Source: Apilactobacillus xinyiensis
Lineage (GTDB): Bacteria > Bacillota > Bacilli > Lactobacillales > Lactobacillaceae
DNA: 64,000 bases
Reading direction: 5' to 3'
Assembly: GCF_019656235.1 (NCBI RefSeq)
Contig: NZ_BPLL01000001.1
Location: 1 to 64,000 of the forward strand
In this document: positions 56,713 through 64,000 of the stretch, in pieces
Position numbering within the stretch: position 1 is the stretch's first letter
Layout of the letters: every line of letters begins with the position of its first letter
The notes under the pieces: generated by a model
The model's database searches: none
Told to the model about the DNA's origin: nothing
What the model saw: the letters and a program-made list of their open reading frames with translations, nothing else
Translations under genes and position numbers: made by a program

Positions 56713-57678
56713 TTATTTGTTATTTTGTAATACTAAAGCTCCGGCACCCATAACTCCAGCATCATTACCTAATTGAGCTAAACGAATCTTAGTAGAATCT
56801 CTAACTGGTCTAAATGCATTTTCTTGGAAATATTTAGTTGTTGGTTGTAATAAGGTATTTCCTGCATTGGAAACTCCTCCACCAATAATAATGTTTCCTG
56901 GATTTAAAGTATTACCAACATTAGATAATGCTAAACCTAAGAAATAACAAACACGGTCTACAACTTGGTTAGCAAAAATATCACCATTATCAGCAAGATA
57001 AAATACAATCTTAGAAGTTATTTCTTCGCCTGAATCAATAATTTCTTTTAATCTAGATTTACCAGTAAATTCTGAAGATAGATGTTTAGCTACATTAACA
57101 ACTCCTGTAGCTGAAGCGTATTGTTCTAAACAACCTCTTTTACCACAAGTACACATAAAACCACCTGGTTCAACAGTAATGTGACCAATTTCACCAGCAC
57201 CACCGTTAATACCGTGTACTAATTGTCCATCAGTGATTACTCCACCACCGACACCAGTTCCTAATGTAACAAATACTACATCAGAATCTTTACTACCGGC
57301 ACCTTTCCAATATTCACCTAATGAAGCAACGTTTGCATCATTGTCAATAAAGAAAGGAATTCCTAGAGCCTTTTCAATTTGATCTTTAATATGTTGAGTA
57401 GTCTTCCAGTTTAAATTGTAAGCACCAATAACTGTACCTGCATCTCTGTTAACGGAACCAGGAGTTCCCATTCCAATACCAATAAAATCATCAATAACAT
57501 GGTTTGAATTTTCCATGTTTTTATTAATTGATTTGATAATATTAGGAACAATATTGCTACCGTTACCGCTTACATCTGTTGGTATAGCCCATTTTTCAAG
57601 AACTTCACCCTTTTCAGTTAAAAATGCAAGTTTGGTGGTAGTTCCTCCTAAATCAATTCCAATTAACTTCTTTACCAT
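56713..57678 (-). CDS. glcK: Glucokinase, ROK family
   Basis: ATP-dependent phosphorylation of free glucose, 321 aa. ATP motif GIDLGGTTTKLAF (7-19), catalytic Asp115 in DNDAN, zinc ligands His166 and Cys176, Cys178, Cys183 in CTCGKRGCLEQ. ATG 57678 follows AGGAGG that overlaps the yqgQ stop. Important where glucose enters by permease and not by PTS. Confidence 0.96.
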   Translation of the reverse strand: MVKKLIGIDLGGTTTKLAFLTEKGEVLEKWAIPTDVSGNGSNIVPNIIKSINKNMENSNHVIDDFIGIGMGTPGSVNRDAGTVIGAYNLNWKTTQHIKDQIEKALGIPFFIDNDANVASLGEYWKGAGSKDSDVVFVTLGTGVGGGVITDGQLVHGINGGAGEIGHITVEPGGFMCTCGKRGCLEQYASATGVVNVAKHLSSEFTGKSRLKEIIDSGEEITSKIVFYLADNGDIFANQVVDRVCYFLGLALSNVGNTLNPGNIIIGGGVSNAGNTLLQPTTKYFQENAFRPVRDSTKIRLAQLGNDAGVMGAGALVLQNNK

Positions 57679-57680
57679 GA

Positions 57681-57908
57681 TCAAATTCCTCCTAAGTGAC
57701 TTTTATTATTAGCCTTGTTCTCTTCAATTTTATGTTCATGATTCAGTACTAGTTTTGATTGAATAAATTGCTTTTTAGATATGAGATCAGCATCATGCAA
57801 ATGATCTATTTCTAAAGCCATAACTTCAATATCCCATAGTCTTTTACCAACATAAACATATGTTCCAAATTTTTTCAATAACTGTTGAACATCATACAAC
57901 GTTTTCAT
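57681..57908 (-). CDS. yqgQ: YqgQ family protein (DUF910)
   Basis: 75 aa. MKTLYDVQQLLKKFGTYVYVGKRLWDIEVMALEID is the DUF910 signature; the charged tail is variable. ATG 57908 has AGGA upstream. Placed between the rhomboid protease and glucokinase genes as in Bacillus. Possibly nucleic-acid binding; role unknown. Confidence 0.9.
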   Translation of the reverse strand: MKTLYDVQQLLKKFGTYVYVGKRLWDIEVMALEIDHLHDADLISKKQFIQSKLVLNHEHKIEENKANNKSHLGGI

Positions 57909-57944
57909 TGTCCCACATCCTAAAGAAAAATGCACTAAATAATT

Positions 57945-58622
57945 TTAATAACTTGATGAAAAACCTATTTTAAGCATTGATACACTAATTATTAAAACCA
58001 TAATAAATGCAACAACTCTCTTCATTTTACTAATGTTTGGATTATTAGGCAAGCTAAAAACATAAGCATATAAGAAACCACCGATAAGGCCACCAATATG
58101 ACCATAAATATCTACATTAGGCATCATTAAATCAATTCCTATATTTAAAATAATCAAGAAAGAAAAACTTCTAGCCAGGCTTCTTATAAAAATATTGTTA
58201 TGAAAGTTTTCACCTAACATTAAATAAACACCAAAAAGTCCAAAAAGTGAAGTACTTGCTCCAGCACTAATTGAGTTACTGCTAAAAGCAAAGCTTACCA
58301 TATTCCCCATTATTCCAGAAAGTAAGAAGATACATAAGAATCTGGTATGTCCAAAAAAGCTTTCTAATTGCACTCCAATGAAGTAAAGAGTAATTCCATT
58401 AAAAAGGATGTGTGTAAAATCCCAATGCAAAAATATTGCTGTTAATAATCGCCAATACTGTCCACTAGCTACTAACTCATGAACATTAGCACCGTAATTA
58501 ACCATTCCATAAAGATTATCATTTCCAGACATTAGCATATAAAGATATATGATAATCATAATACCTAATAGTCCTTCACTTATAAAAGGTCTATTTTTGA
58601 TATGATTTATATATTTTTTCAA
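57945..58622 (-). CDS. Rhomboid-family intramembrane serine protease (GluP-like core)
   Basis: 225 aa with six to seven membrane helices. Catalytic Ser123 in SAGASTSLFGLFG and His175 in YGHIGGLIGG; the WR motif is QYWRLLTAIFLH (56-66). Bacillus GluP has extra N-terminal and C-terminal TPR domains; this version is only the core. TTG start after GGAGAT. In the fthC-rhomboid-yqgQ-glcK operon. Confidence 0.93.
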   Translation of the reverse strand: MKKYINHIKNRPFISEGLLGIMIIIYLYMLMSGNDNLYGMVNYGANVHELVASGQYWRLLTAIFLHWDFTHILFNGITLYFIGVQLESFFGHTRFLCIFLLSGIMGNMVSFAFSSNSISAGASTSLFGLFGVYLMLGENFHNNIFIRSLARSFSFLIILNIGIDLMMPNVDIYGHIGGLIGGFLYAYVFSLPNNPNISKMKRVVAFIMVLIISVSMLKIGFSSSY

Positions 58623-58638
58623 AATATCTCCAATCTAT

Positions 58639-59172
58639 CTAATAAATAATTTTGTTAATTTGTTGATCAAAATCGTCAACCACCCATTCAGGTGTTTCTA
58701 ATAACTGATGCTTAGTTGCTAAAGAAATTGTATATCCATTATAATCGCTTAAAAAGCGATCATAGTATCCACCGCCAAATCCTAAACGATAATGATTTAA
58801 TTTATCAAAGCAAAGACCTGGAATAATCATTAAATCAATTTCATCTTTTAAAACCATCTGACTATTAATAGGCTCCAAAATACCAAATTTACTTTTAACT
58901 AACTTAGTATTTTCATTATAAATATAAAAAAACATTTTACGATTAGGAAAAGTCTTAGGAATAACTACTTTTTTCCCCATTTTCCAACATTCGTGAATAA
59001 TCGGAAGAGTATTAATTTCTATTTTAGAATTTAAAGTAACCGCAATTGTAGAAGCAAAGTTAAATTCTTTTGATTCAAATAATTTTTTATATAATGATGA
59101 ACAATCTTTTTTAGATATGTCAAGAACGTTGAGTTTATCCAAAAATGTTTTTCTAAACTGCTTTTTATCCAT
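58639..59172 (-). CDS. fthC: 5-formyltetrahydrofolate cyclo-ligase
   Basis: Recycles 5-formyl-THF to methenyl-THF with ATP, 177 aa. LMIIPGLCFDKLNHYRLGFGGGYYDRFLSDY is the nucleotide and substrate signature. Second gene after rpmG, from which a stem-loop separates it. Confidence 0.94.
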   Translation of the reverse strand: MDKKQFRKTFLDKLNVLDISKKDCSSLYKKLFESKEFNFASTIAVTLNSKIEINTLPIIHECWKMGKKVVIPKTFPNRKMFFYIYNENTKLVKSKFGILEPINSQMVLKDEIDLMIIPGLCFDKLNHYRLGFGGGYYDRFLSDYNGYTISLATKHQLLETPEWVVDDFDQQINKIIY

Positions 59173-59201
59173 AATCGTTCACCAACTTTTGAGTAATAAA
59201 A

Positions 59202-59229
59202 AAGGGTTTGGGTAAAAACCCAAAACCTT
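59202..59229 (-). terminator. terminator after rpmG
   Basis: AAGGGTTTGGG (59202-59212) pairs with CCCAAAACCTT (59219-59229) with one mismatch; minus-strand T-run TTTTTTATT. Overlaps the rpmG stop codon. Confidence 0.75.
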
Positions 59230-59377
59230 ATTTTGTTTCACGATGCAATGTAACTTTTCTTTCACGTGGGCAGTACTTATTTAATTCTAAACGGTCGGGG
59301 TTGTTACGACGACTCTTAGTAGATAAGTAATTACGTTCATGACATTCAGTACATTCTAAAGTAATGTGTACTCGCAT
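59228..59377 (-). CDS. rpmG: 50S ribosomal protein L33
   Basis: Ribosomal protein bL33, 49 aa: [17 protein letters not shown], then [21 protein letters not shown] and a TLHRETK end. One CxxC pair (Cys9, Cys12) and a lone Cys37, resembling the Bacillus RpmGB type in which the second pair is incomplete. GGAGGTG ribosome site and an upstream TTGACA (minus strand, near 59435). Confidence 0.96.
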   Translation of the reverse strand: MRVHITLECTECHERNYLSTKSRRNNPDRLELNKYCPRERKVTLHRETK

Positions 59378-59516
59378 ATGTTCTACACCTCCAAATTACA
59401 TTTTTTAATTTAATAGATATAAACAACTGTCAACTTTTAATATGTTATCATTTTTTTGTTAATTTTACCAGTATTATTACAAACATTGTTAAGGAAATTT
59501 ACTTAACACCTTTTTA

Positions 59517-61556
59517 TCATTTAAAATCTTCACTAGATTGAACATACTTCCAGTAAGCTTGATAAATTTGTTTAGCTAAAACAATATTATTACTTTCAGA
59601 GTCTACTGGTAAGTTTGGAATTGCAACCGCAACTACTACTTGAGGATTATTAGAAGGTGCATATGAAGCTAACGTCAAGTTTACAGTTTCTTTTCCATTA
59701 TAGAAAGATTGTGCAGTACCAGTTTTAGCAGAAATTTCTGGTTTAATTTCATTCAATTGCATCCCTGTTCTAAATTGATTAGTTCCATGAACAACATTGT
59801 ATAATCCTTTTTTAACAACTGCTAACTCTGAAGGTTTAATATCAATTTTGTTTAAAACATTAGGTGTAACGGAATATTTTACCGGACCCATTTTGCCATC
59901 TTTGTTAGTTCCTCTAATATTTTGAACTATATGTGGTTGTATGCGATAACCACCATTTGCAATGGTTGACATATATTGAGCTACTTGCATCATAGTGTAA
60001 GAATCGTAGTTACCAAAAGACATATCTAGCGCTTTACCTAAATTATTAATTCCACTTGGGCCTTTAAAACCAGTTGTTTCACCAGGTAAATCAATTCCTG
60101 TTTTTACACCTAAACCAAACTGATTGAAGTAGCCTCGTAAAGTACCAAATATTGAGGGACTCATACTAGTTAGTGGACCACCTGGTTTATATCCTCCCTC
60201 TTTCATTGCTAATTGCATCATGTAAGAGTTAGATGATATTTCTAAGGCAGTTGAAGCATCAACAGCTACATTATTAGATCCACCATGATTAAACCATGAT
60301 GATTTGCCAAAAATTGGTTTATCTACTAATACTGAATTAGTAGGTGTAATAACTTTATCCATCAAGGCTCCTGAAACAGTCGCTCCCTTTACTACAGACC
60401 CCATAACAATTCCGCTATTGATAGTTCCTAATGCATTAGGTGTTTCTTTACCAGTTGAAGGATTTCGGTCAACCCCGGCTAAACCAATAACAGCCCCAGT
60501 ATTAGGATTCATAACTACAGCATAAGCTCCTGTTGAATAACCAGTTCCGCGATCAGCATTTGCAACTAATTCTTGCAATTTCTTTTGGAATTGACTATTA
60601 ATAGTTAACTGTAAGTTGTCACCCTTTTGTCCACCATACTTTTTAATCATATTAGTCATAGATGAGTTTTCACTACTGATTTTTACTTGTGTTTGAGATT
60701 TAGATCCTCGTAATACTGGTTCATATTTAGCTTCTAAATAACTTTGACCAACACTATCGTTTCTTGAATAACCTTGTGCAAGTAGTGAATTAATTTTATC
60801 AGATGGTAAACCAGCTTTTTCAGAAGATACCGTTCCTATAATACTTTGAATAGATGATCCATTAGGATAATCCCTAGTCCAGCTATCACCAACTTGAACT
60901 CCTGGCATTTCAGATAAATGCTCACCTACTTCTGCTAATTCTCTACTAGTAACACCTGTACTTTTAATGTAAGTGGTAGATAATTGATAAGCACCACTCA
61001 TTTTTTGAAAAATAGCTGCTGCATTCTTCTCACGCTTATTAAACTTAATATCTTTATCGTTTTTAACATACTCTAGTTCTTTTTGATATTGATCATCTGG
61101 AGTAGCATTTTTAGCAAAAGTTAACTTACTGGATACTGCTTTTAAATTCACTGGATTTGCTAGATAATACTCAGCTTTTTGTCCAGCTGTTAAAGCAATA
61201 TCGTCTAGACTTATATACTTACTCAAATTATTTGCAATATTATATAATTCAGAACTAGTAACATTTAAGGCCTTAGTATATTGGATAGCTTGGTGTGACT
61301 TATTTCCAACCAAAACTCTACCAGCTGAATCGTAAATCATCCCTCTTTGAACATTACCTAATTTAGTGGCATTATCTGAACGATTGACTTCAGCTTTATA
61401 TTTATTTCCATTGATTATTTGTAAAACAGCTAGCTGTGCAACCAACACGGCAAACAAAATTCCAACTATTATAAATATAAAGTTTAATCTAAAAGGGATT
61501 CGTGATTTATTACTACCACCATCACTATTAAAAACTTTTTTTAAAAAATTATTCAA
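59517..61556 (-). CDS. pbp2b: Class B penicillin-binding protein PBP2b
   Basis: Peptidoglycan D,D-transpeptidase, 679 aa. Short cytoplasmic tail, one membrane anchor (about 25-47), N-terminal dimerisation region (60-310), transpeptidase domain with SVVK (active Ser387), SSN (441-443) and KTGT (611-614). No PASTA domain. TTG start with GGAG upstream. The pbp2b-rpmG-fthC-rhomboid order is the lactobacillus one; in relatives this enzyme is for peripheral (elongation) wall synthesis. Confidence 0.93.
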   Translation of the reverse strand: MNNFLKKVFNSDGGSNKSRIPFRLNFIFIIVGILFAVLVAQLAVLQIINGNKYKAEVNRSDNATKLGNVQRGMIYDSAGRVLVGNKSHQAIQYTKALNVTSSELYNIANNLSKYISLDDIALTAGQKAEYYLANPVNLKAVSSKLTFAKNATPDDQYQKELEYVKNDKDIKFNKREKNAAAIFQKMSGAYQLSTTYIKSTGVTSRELAEVGEHLSEMPGVQVGDSWTRDYPNGSSIQSIIGTVSSEKAGLPSDKINSLLAQGYSRNDSVGQSYLEAKYEPVLRGSKSQTQVKISSENSSMTNMIKKYGGQKGDNLQLTINSQFQKKLQELVANADRGTGYSTGAYAVVMNPNTGAVIGLAGVDRNPSTGKETPNALGTINSGIVMGSVVKGATVSGALMDKVITPTNSVLVDKPIFGKSSWFNHGGSNNVAVDASTALEISSNSYMMQLAMKEGGYKPGGPLTSMSPSIFGTLRGYFNQFGLGVKTGIDLPGETTGFKGPSGINNLGKALDMSFGNYDSYTMMQVAQYMSTIANGGYRIQPHIVQNIRGTNKDGKMGPVKYSVTPNVLNKIDIKPSELAVVKKGLYNVVHGTNQFRTGMQLNEIKPEISAKTGTAQSFYNGKETVNLTLASYAPSNNPQVVVAVAIPNLPVDSESNNIVLAKQIYQAYWKYVQSSEDFK

Positions 61557-61594
61557 TTCAATGAGTCTCCTTAGTATCTTGTATTAATATTTAT

Positions 61595-61625
61595 ATTGTA
61601 TGTATTAGACATCAAATTGTACAAT
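61595..61625. promoter_or_regulatory. overlapping divergent promoters of pbp2b and yfhO
   Basis: Plus strand: TTGTAT (61596-61601), 18 bp, TACAAT (61620-61625). Minus strand: TTGTAC (61624-61619), 18 bp, TACAAT (61600-61595). Each hexamer serves as -35 for one direction and -10 for the other. Confidence 0.5.
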
Positions 61626-61662
61626 AAATATAGCATACAAAAACATTTTATGAGGTGAAATT

Positions 61663-64000
61663 GTGTTTAAATTTTCGCAAAAAAACTTAAGAAAATTAAC
61701 ATCGATTTTTTTAAGTTTTTTAATACCAATATTAATTATGACATCTTACTTTGCATACCGCAATATGTTTCCATTTGGAAACAGCAGTTTGTTAACTGTA
61801 GATTTAGGGCAACAATATGTCGACTTTTTTAAATATTATCAAAATGAATTTGGCAACTGGCAGCAAATGATGTACTCATTCTCAAACGGATATGGTAACT
61901 CAATGCTGGGAACCTGGACTTATTATTTAATGAGCCCTCTAAACCTTATATTGTTATTGTTTAAATCGCAAAATTTAAATCTCGCTATTTTTATAATTAC
62001 AATATTAAAGTATGGTCTTTCAGGAGCTAGTTTTGCATATTTAATAAATAAAGATAATGAAATTACCATTAGCAAAATATATATTCCTATATTTTCATCG
62101 ATTTACGCTCTTAACGGTTGGATAATTGCCAATCAGTTAAATATAATGTGGCTAGATGGGATGATTTTTCTACCTTTAATAGTATTAGGAATAAATAAAA
62201 TTATTGAACATAAAAGCTGTAAAACATACATTATTTCACTTTCAATAATGATAATGATTAATTATTATATAGCTTATATGCTATGCATTTTTTCTGCATT
62301 GTACTTTGGATATAAGATTATATTGGAGCCTAAAGATATAAATGTAAAAAATAAATTTAAAACAATCAAAAATTTTATAATAAGTTCTATTACAGCTGTA
62401 GCTATAGCTGCATGGACATTAATACCTACAATTGCAGAACTAGCAAATAGCAAAGGCAGTCATACCGTAAATGATGTTAAATGGCATTTTGAGTACTTCC
62501 CACTAAATATGATTGGCAAATTTTTCAATGGTGCTTTTGATTTTAGTCAAATGCCTAGCGGTACACCTAATGTTTTTGTTGGATGCATTGTTTGCATATT
62601 GTTCATATCATATTTTTTCAATAACAAAATAAAGCTAAAAAATCGCATTCTTAATGCCCTGTTAACTTTATTTTTAATTATATCAATGTGCTTTGAACCA
62701 TTAGACTTGTTATGGCATGCTATGCAATTTCCTATTTGGTACCCATACAGATTTTCATTCATATTTTGTTTTTGGATGATATATACATCATTAATCAATT
62801 GGTCCAATATTTCAAATAAATTTTCAATTAAATTATTTATAAAAACCGCATTAATTATATTAGTAGCATTGATTTATGTCGGATTAAACATTAATAATTT
62901 CAAATATTTATCACTTAATAAGTATACTACTTCACTATTACTAGTTGGAATAACATTAATATTATTTGTTAAATTTCAAAAAGATAAAAAAATATTTAAA
63001 TTTTTATTCATACTAATTGCCATTTCAGATATGTCAATAAACGTTTTTAACTCCTTAAATTCAATCTCATATGTATCAAATACAGACTACATTAAATATA
63101 ATAATTATGTAAATGAAAATATAAATGAGTTAAAAAAATATAATTCCGGATTTTATCGTATAGCTAAAACATTTTTTAGAACTAAAGATGACCCCCTTGA
63201 ATTAAATTACTATGGCGGATCAACATTCAATTCTATGCTATCTCCAGAAACACAAGCTTTTGCTAATAATATGGGAATGCCCAATACTTCTGGATCAATA
63301 GAATATTCAAATGGAACCATCGTTAGTGATGAAATTTTAGGATATCGATATGTAATTGATGATCCATATAATAATTTAAATATGGCGCAAAAAATAGGTA
63401 GAAGATATGACATAAATATTTATAATAAAGAATACTCATATAAATTACAAAATCTTTATAATCCGTATGCATTATCTTTAATATTTAGCACTAAAGCAAA
63501 TCATGTCATTGAAAATAATTCAAATAGTAACCCAATTTTATATCAAAATAAAATGTTTAATATGGTCACTGGGAAAAATACAAATATATTCAAAAAACTT
63601 AATTTTCAAGATGTAAAATTCGATAATATACAATCAAATAGTAATATTAGTAATGCTATTTTAAATAAGAAGAATCTTTTAAAACCAGCTAAAATAAGAA
63701 TATATTATACCTTACCCAATAATTCGGTTAACTACCTAAACTTTAGTCAAAATATGAATCAAAAAAATTGTTCAGTTAGTATAAATAATCAAAATGTTGT
63801 TTTGCCTAATTATTTACAAAATAATTTAATTGTAAGTATGCCAAAACAAAAGAATGGATATATAGATATAAACTTAAAAAACTCTAATAATTTATTCTTA
63901 CAAGATTTTAGTATATATAGTATCAACATCAATAATTTTAAACGCAAAGTTCAAAACATCAAAAAATACGAAGCATATGATTTAAATATTAAAAACAATA
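61663..64000 (+). CDS. yfhO: YfhO-family membrane protein, cut by window end
   Basis: 779 codons seen without a stop; the 3' end is outside the window. GTG start with GAGGTG 5 nt upstream. Many hydrophobic helices in the first 450 residues (LSFLIPILIMTSYFAYR, LIVLGINKII and others), with TVDLGQQYVDFFKYYQNEFG in the first outside loop and FNDPL-like DDPLELNYYGGSTFNSML after about residue 510, typical of YfhO proteins (GT-C-like fold). In Bacillus and Listeria YfhO-type proteins glycosylate lipoteichoic acid outside the cell using lipid-linked sugars. Acceptor here is unknown. Very AT-rich. Confidence 0.85.
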   Translation, partial: MFKFSQKNLRKLTSIFLSFLIPILIMTSYFAYRNMFPFGNSSLLTVDLGQQYVDFFKYYQNEFGNWQQMMYSFSNGYGNSMLGTWTYYLMSPLNLILLLFKSQNLNLAIFIITILKYGLSGASFAYLINKDNEITISKIYIPIFSSIYALNGWIIANQLNIMWLDGMIFLPLIVLGINKIIEHKSCKTYIISLSIMIMINYYIAYMLCIFSALYFGYKIILEPKDINVKNKFKTIKNFIISSITAVAIAAWTLIPTIAELANSKGSHTVNDVKWHFEYFPLNMIGKFFNGAFDFSQMPSGTPNVFVGCIVCILFISYFFNNKIKLKNRILNALLTLFLIISMCFEPLDLLWHAMQFPIWYPYRFSFIFCFWMIYTSLINWSNISNKFSIKLFIKTALIILVALIYVGLNINNFKYLSLNKYTTSLLLVGITLILFVKFQKDKKIFKFLFILIAISDMSINVFNSLNSISYVSNTDYIKYNNYVNENINELKKYNSGFYRIAKTFFRTKDDPLELNYYGGSTFNSMLSPETQAFANNMGMPNTSGSIEYSNGTIVSDEILGYRYVIDDPYNNLNMAQKIGRRYDINIYNKEYSYKLQNLYNPYALSLIFSTKANHVIENNSNSNPILYQNKMFNMVTGKNTNIFKKLNFQDVKFDNIQSNSNISNAILNKKNLLKPAKIRIYYTLPNNSVNYLNFSQNMNQKNCSVSINNQNVVLPNYLQNNLIVSMPKQKNGYIDINLKNSNNLFLQDFSIYSININNFKRKVQNIKKYEAYDLNIKNN

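Noticed and set aside
59487-59508. TGTTAAG/CTTAACA hairpin after pbp2b as a terminator
   Set aside because: No T-run on the pbp2b (minus) strand; possible only as a weak structure, so not called.

Overview
The window is core chromosome from a low-GC, AT-rich Gram-positive bacterium of the family Lactobacillaceae. The evidence is gene order (pbp2b-rpmG-fthC-rhomboid-yqgQ-glcK, glnR-glnA, efp-yqhY-nusB-folD-xseAB-ispA-tlyA-recN, gmk-rpoZ-coaBC-priA-fmt-rsmB-stp-prkC-rsgA-rpe-thiN, plsX-acpP-rnc-smc-ftsY-ylxM-ffh), a DUF3042 gene, the cleavable L27 leader with its protease Prp, and a class 1A dihydroorotate dehydrogenase. The strong AT bias and a glycerol kinase that lacks the PTS phosphorylation histidine suggest a heterofermentative, small-genome genus of the Apilactobacillus/Fructilactobacillus kind; the exact genus is inference. 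I see no insertion sequence, prophage, CRISPR array or rRNA. There is one tRNA, tRNA-Arg(UCU).

Layout, left to right. 0-6 kb holds mixed-strand metabolic genes: an RsmF-like rRNA methyltransferase, a Cof phosphatase, a tautomerase-glpK pair and a C69 dipeptidase. 5.7-24 kb is a long minus-strand run: rplS, trmD, rimM, khpA, rpsP, then an unusual three-gene insert (98-aa unknown, VWA/DUF2201-like protein, MoxR AAA+ ATPase), then ffh, ylxM, ftsY, smc, rnc, acpP, plsX, recG, fakA and asp23. rpmB stands alone on the plus strand at 24.3 kb. 24.5-35.8 kb is the thiN-to-gmk minus-strand operon. 35.9-44.6 kb carries recN, tlyA, ispA, xseB, xseA, folD, nusB, yqhY, efp, rpmA, prp and rplU with an L21 leader. 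The tRNA and an unknown gene follow. 45.4-53.1 kb is a pyrBC-carAB-pyrD operon behind two tandem PyrR-type attenuators. 53.2-59.4 kb has glnRA, miaA, a plus-strand DUF3042 gene, a rhodanese-like protein, glucokinase, rhomboid, fthC and rpmG. The right end has pbp2b and, divergent from it, the start of a large YfhO-family membrane protein cut by the window edge.

How the genes work together: most of the window is translation and ribosome assembly (rplS, trmD, rimM, rpsP, rpmB, rpmA, rplU, rpmG, efp, rsmB, rsmF, rsgA, miaA, fmt), co-translational membrane targeting (ffh, ftsY, ylxM), chromosome maintenance (smc, recG, recN, priA, xseAB), lipid precursor supply (plsX, acpP, fakA, ispA), cell-wall growth and its kinase/phosphatase control (pbp2b, prkC/stp), pyrimidine synthesis and ammonium assimilation. 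Transcription units are separated by clear stem-loops, several of which serve both strands.

Most notable: (1) the MoxR/VWA trio sitting between ffh and rpsP, whose VWA protein has lost the Glu of its HExxH-like motif; (2) a Cof phosphatase whose only plausible start is ATC; (3) a CoaBC whose PPC-decarboxylase active-site Cys position is Glu; (4) a GlpK with Ser at the HPr-phosphorylated His position; (5) two consecutive PyrR attenuators in front of a pyr operon without pyrR, pyrF or pyrE; (6) an almost symmetrical bidirectional promoter between pbp2b and yfhO. TTG starts are unusually common.
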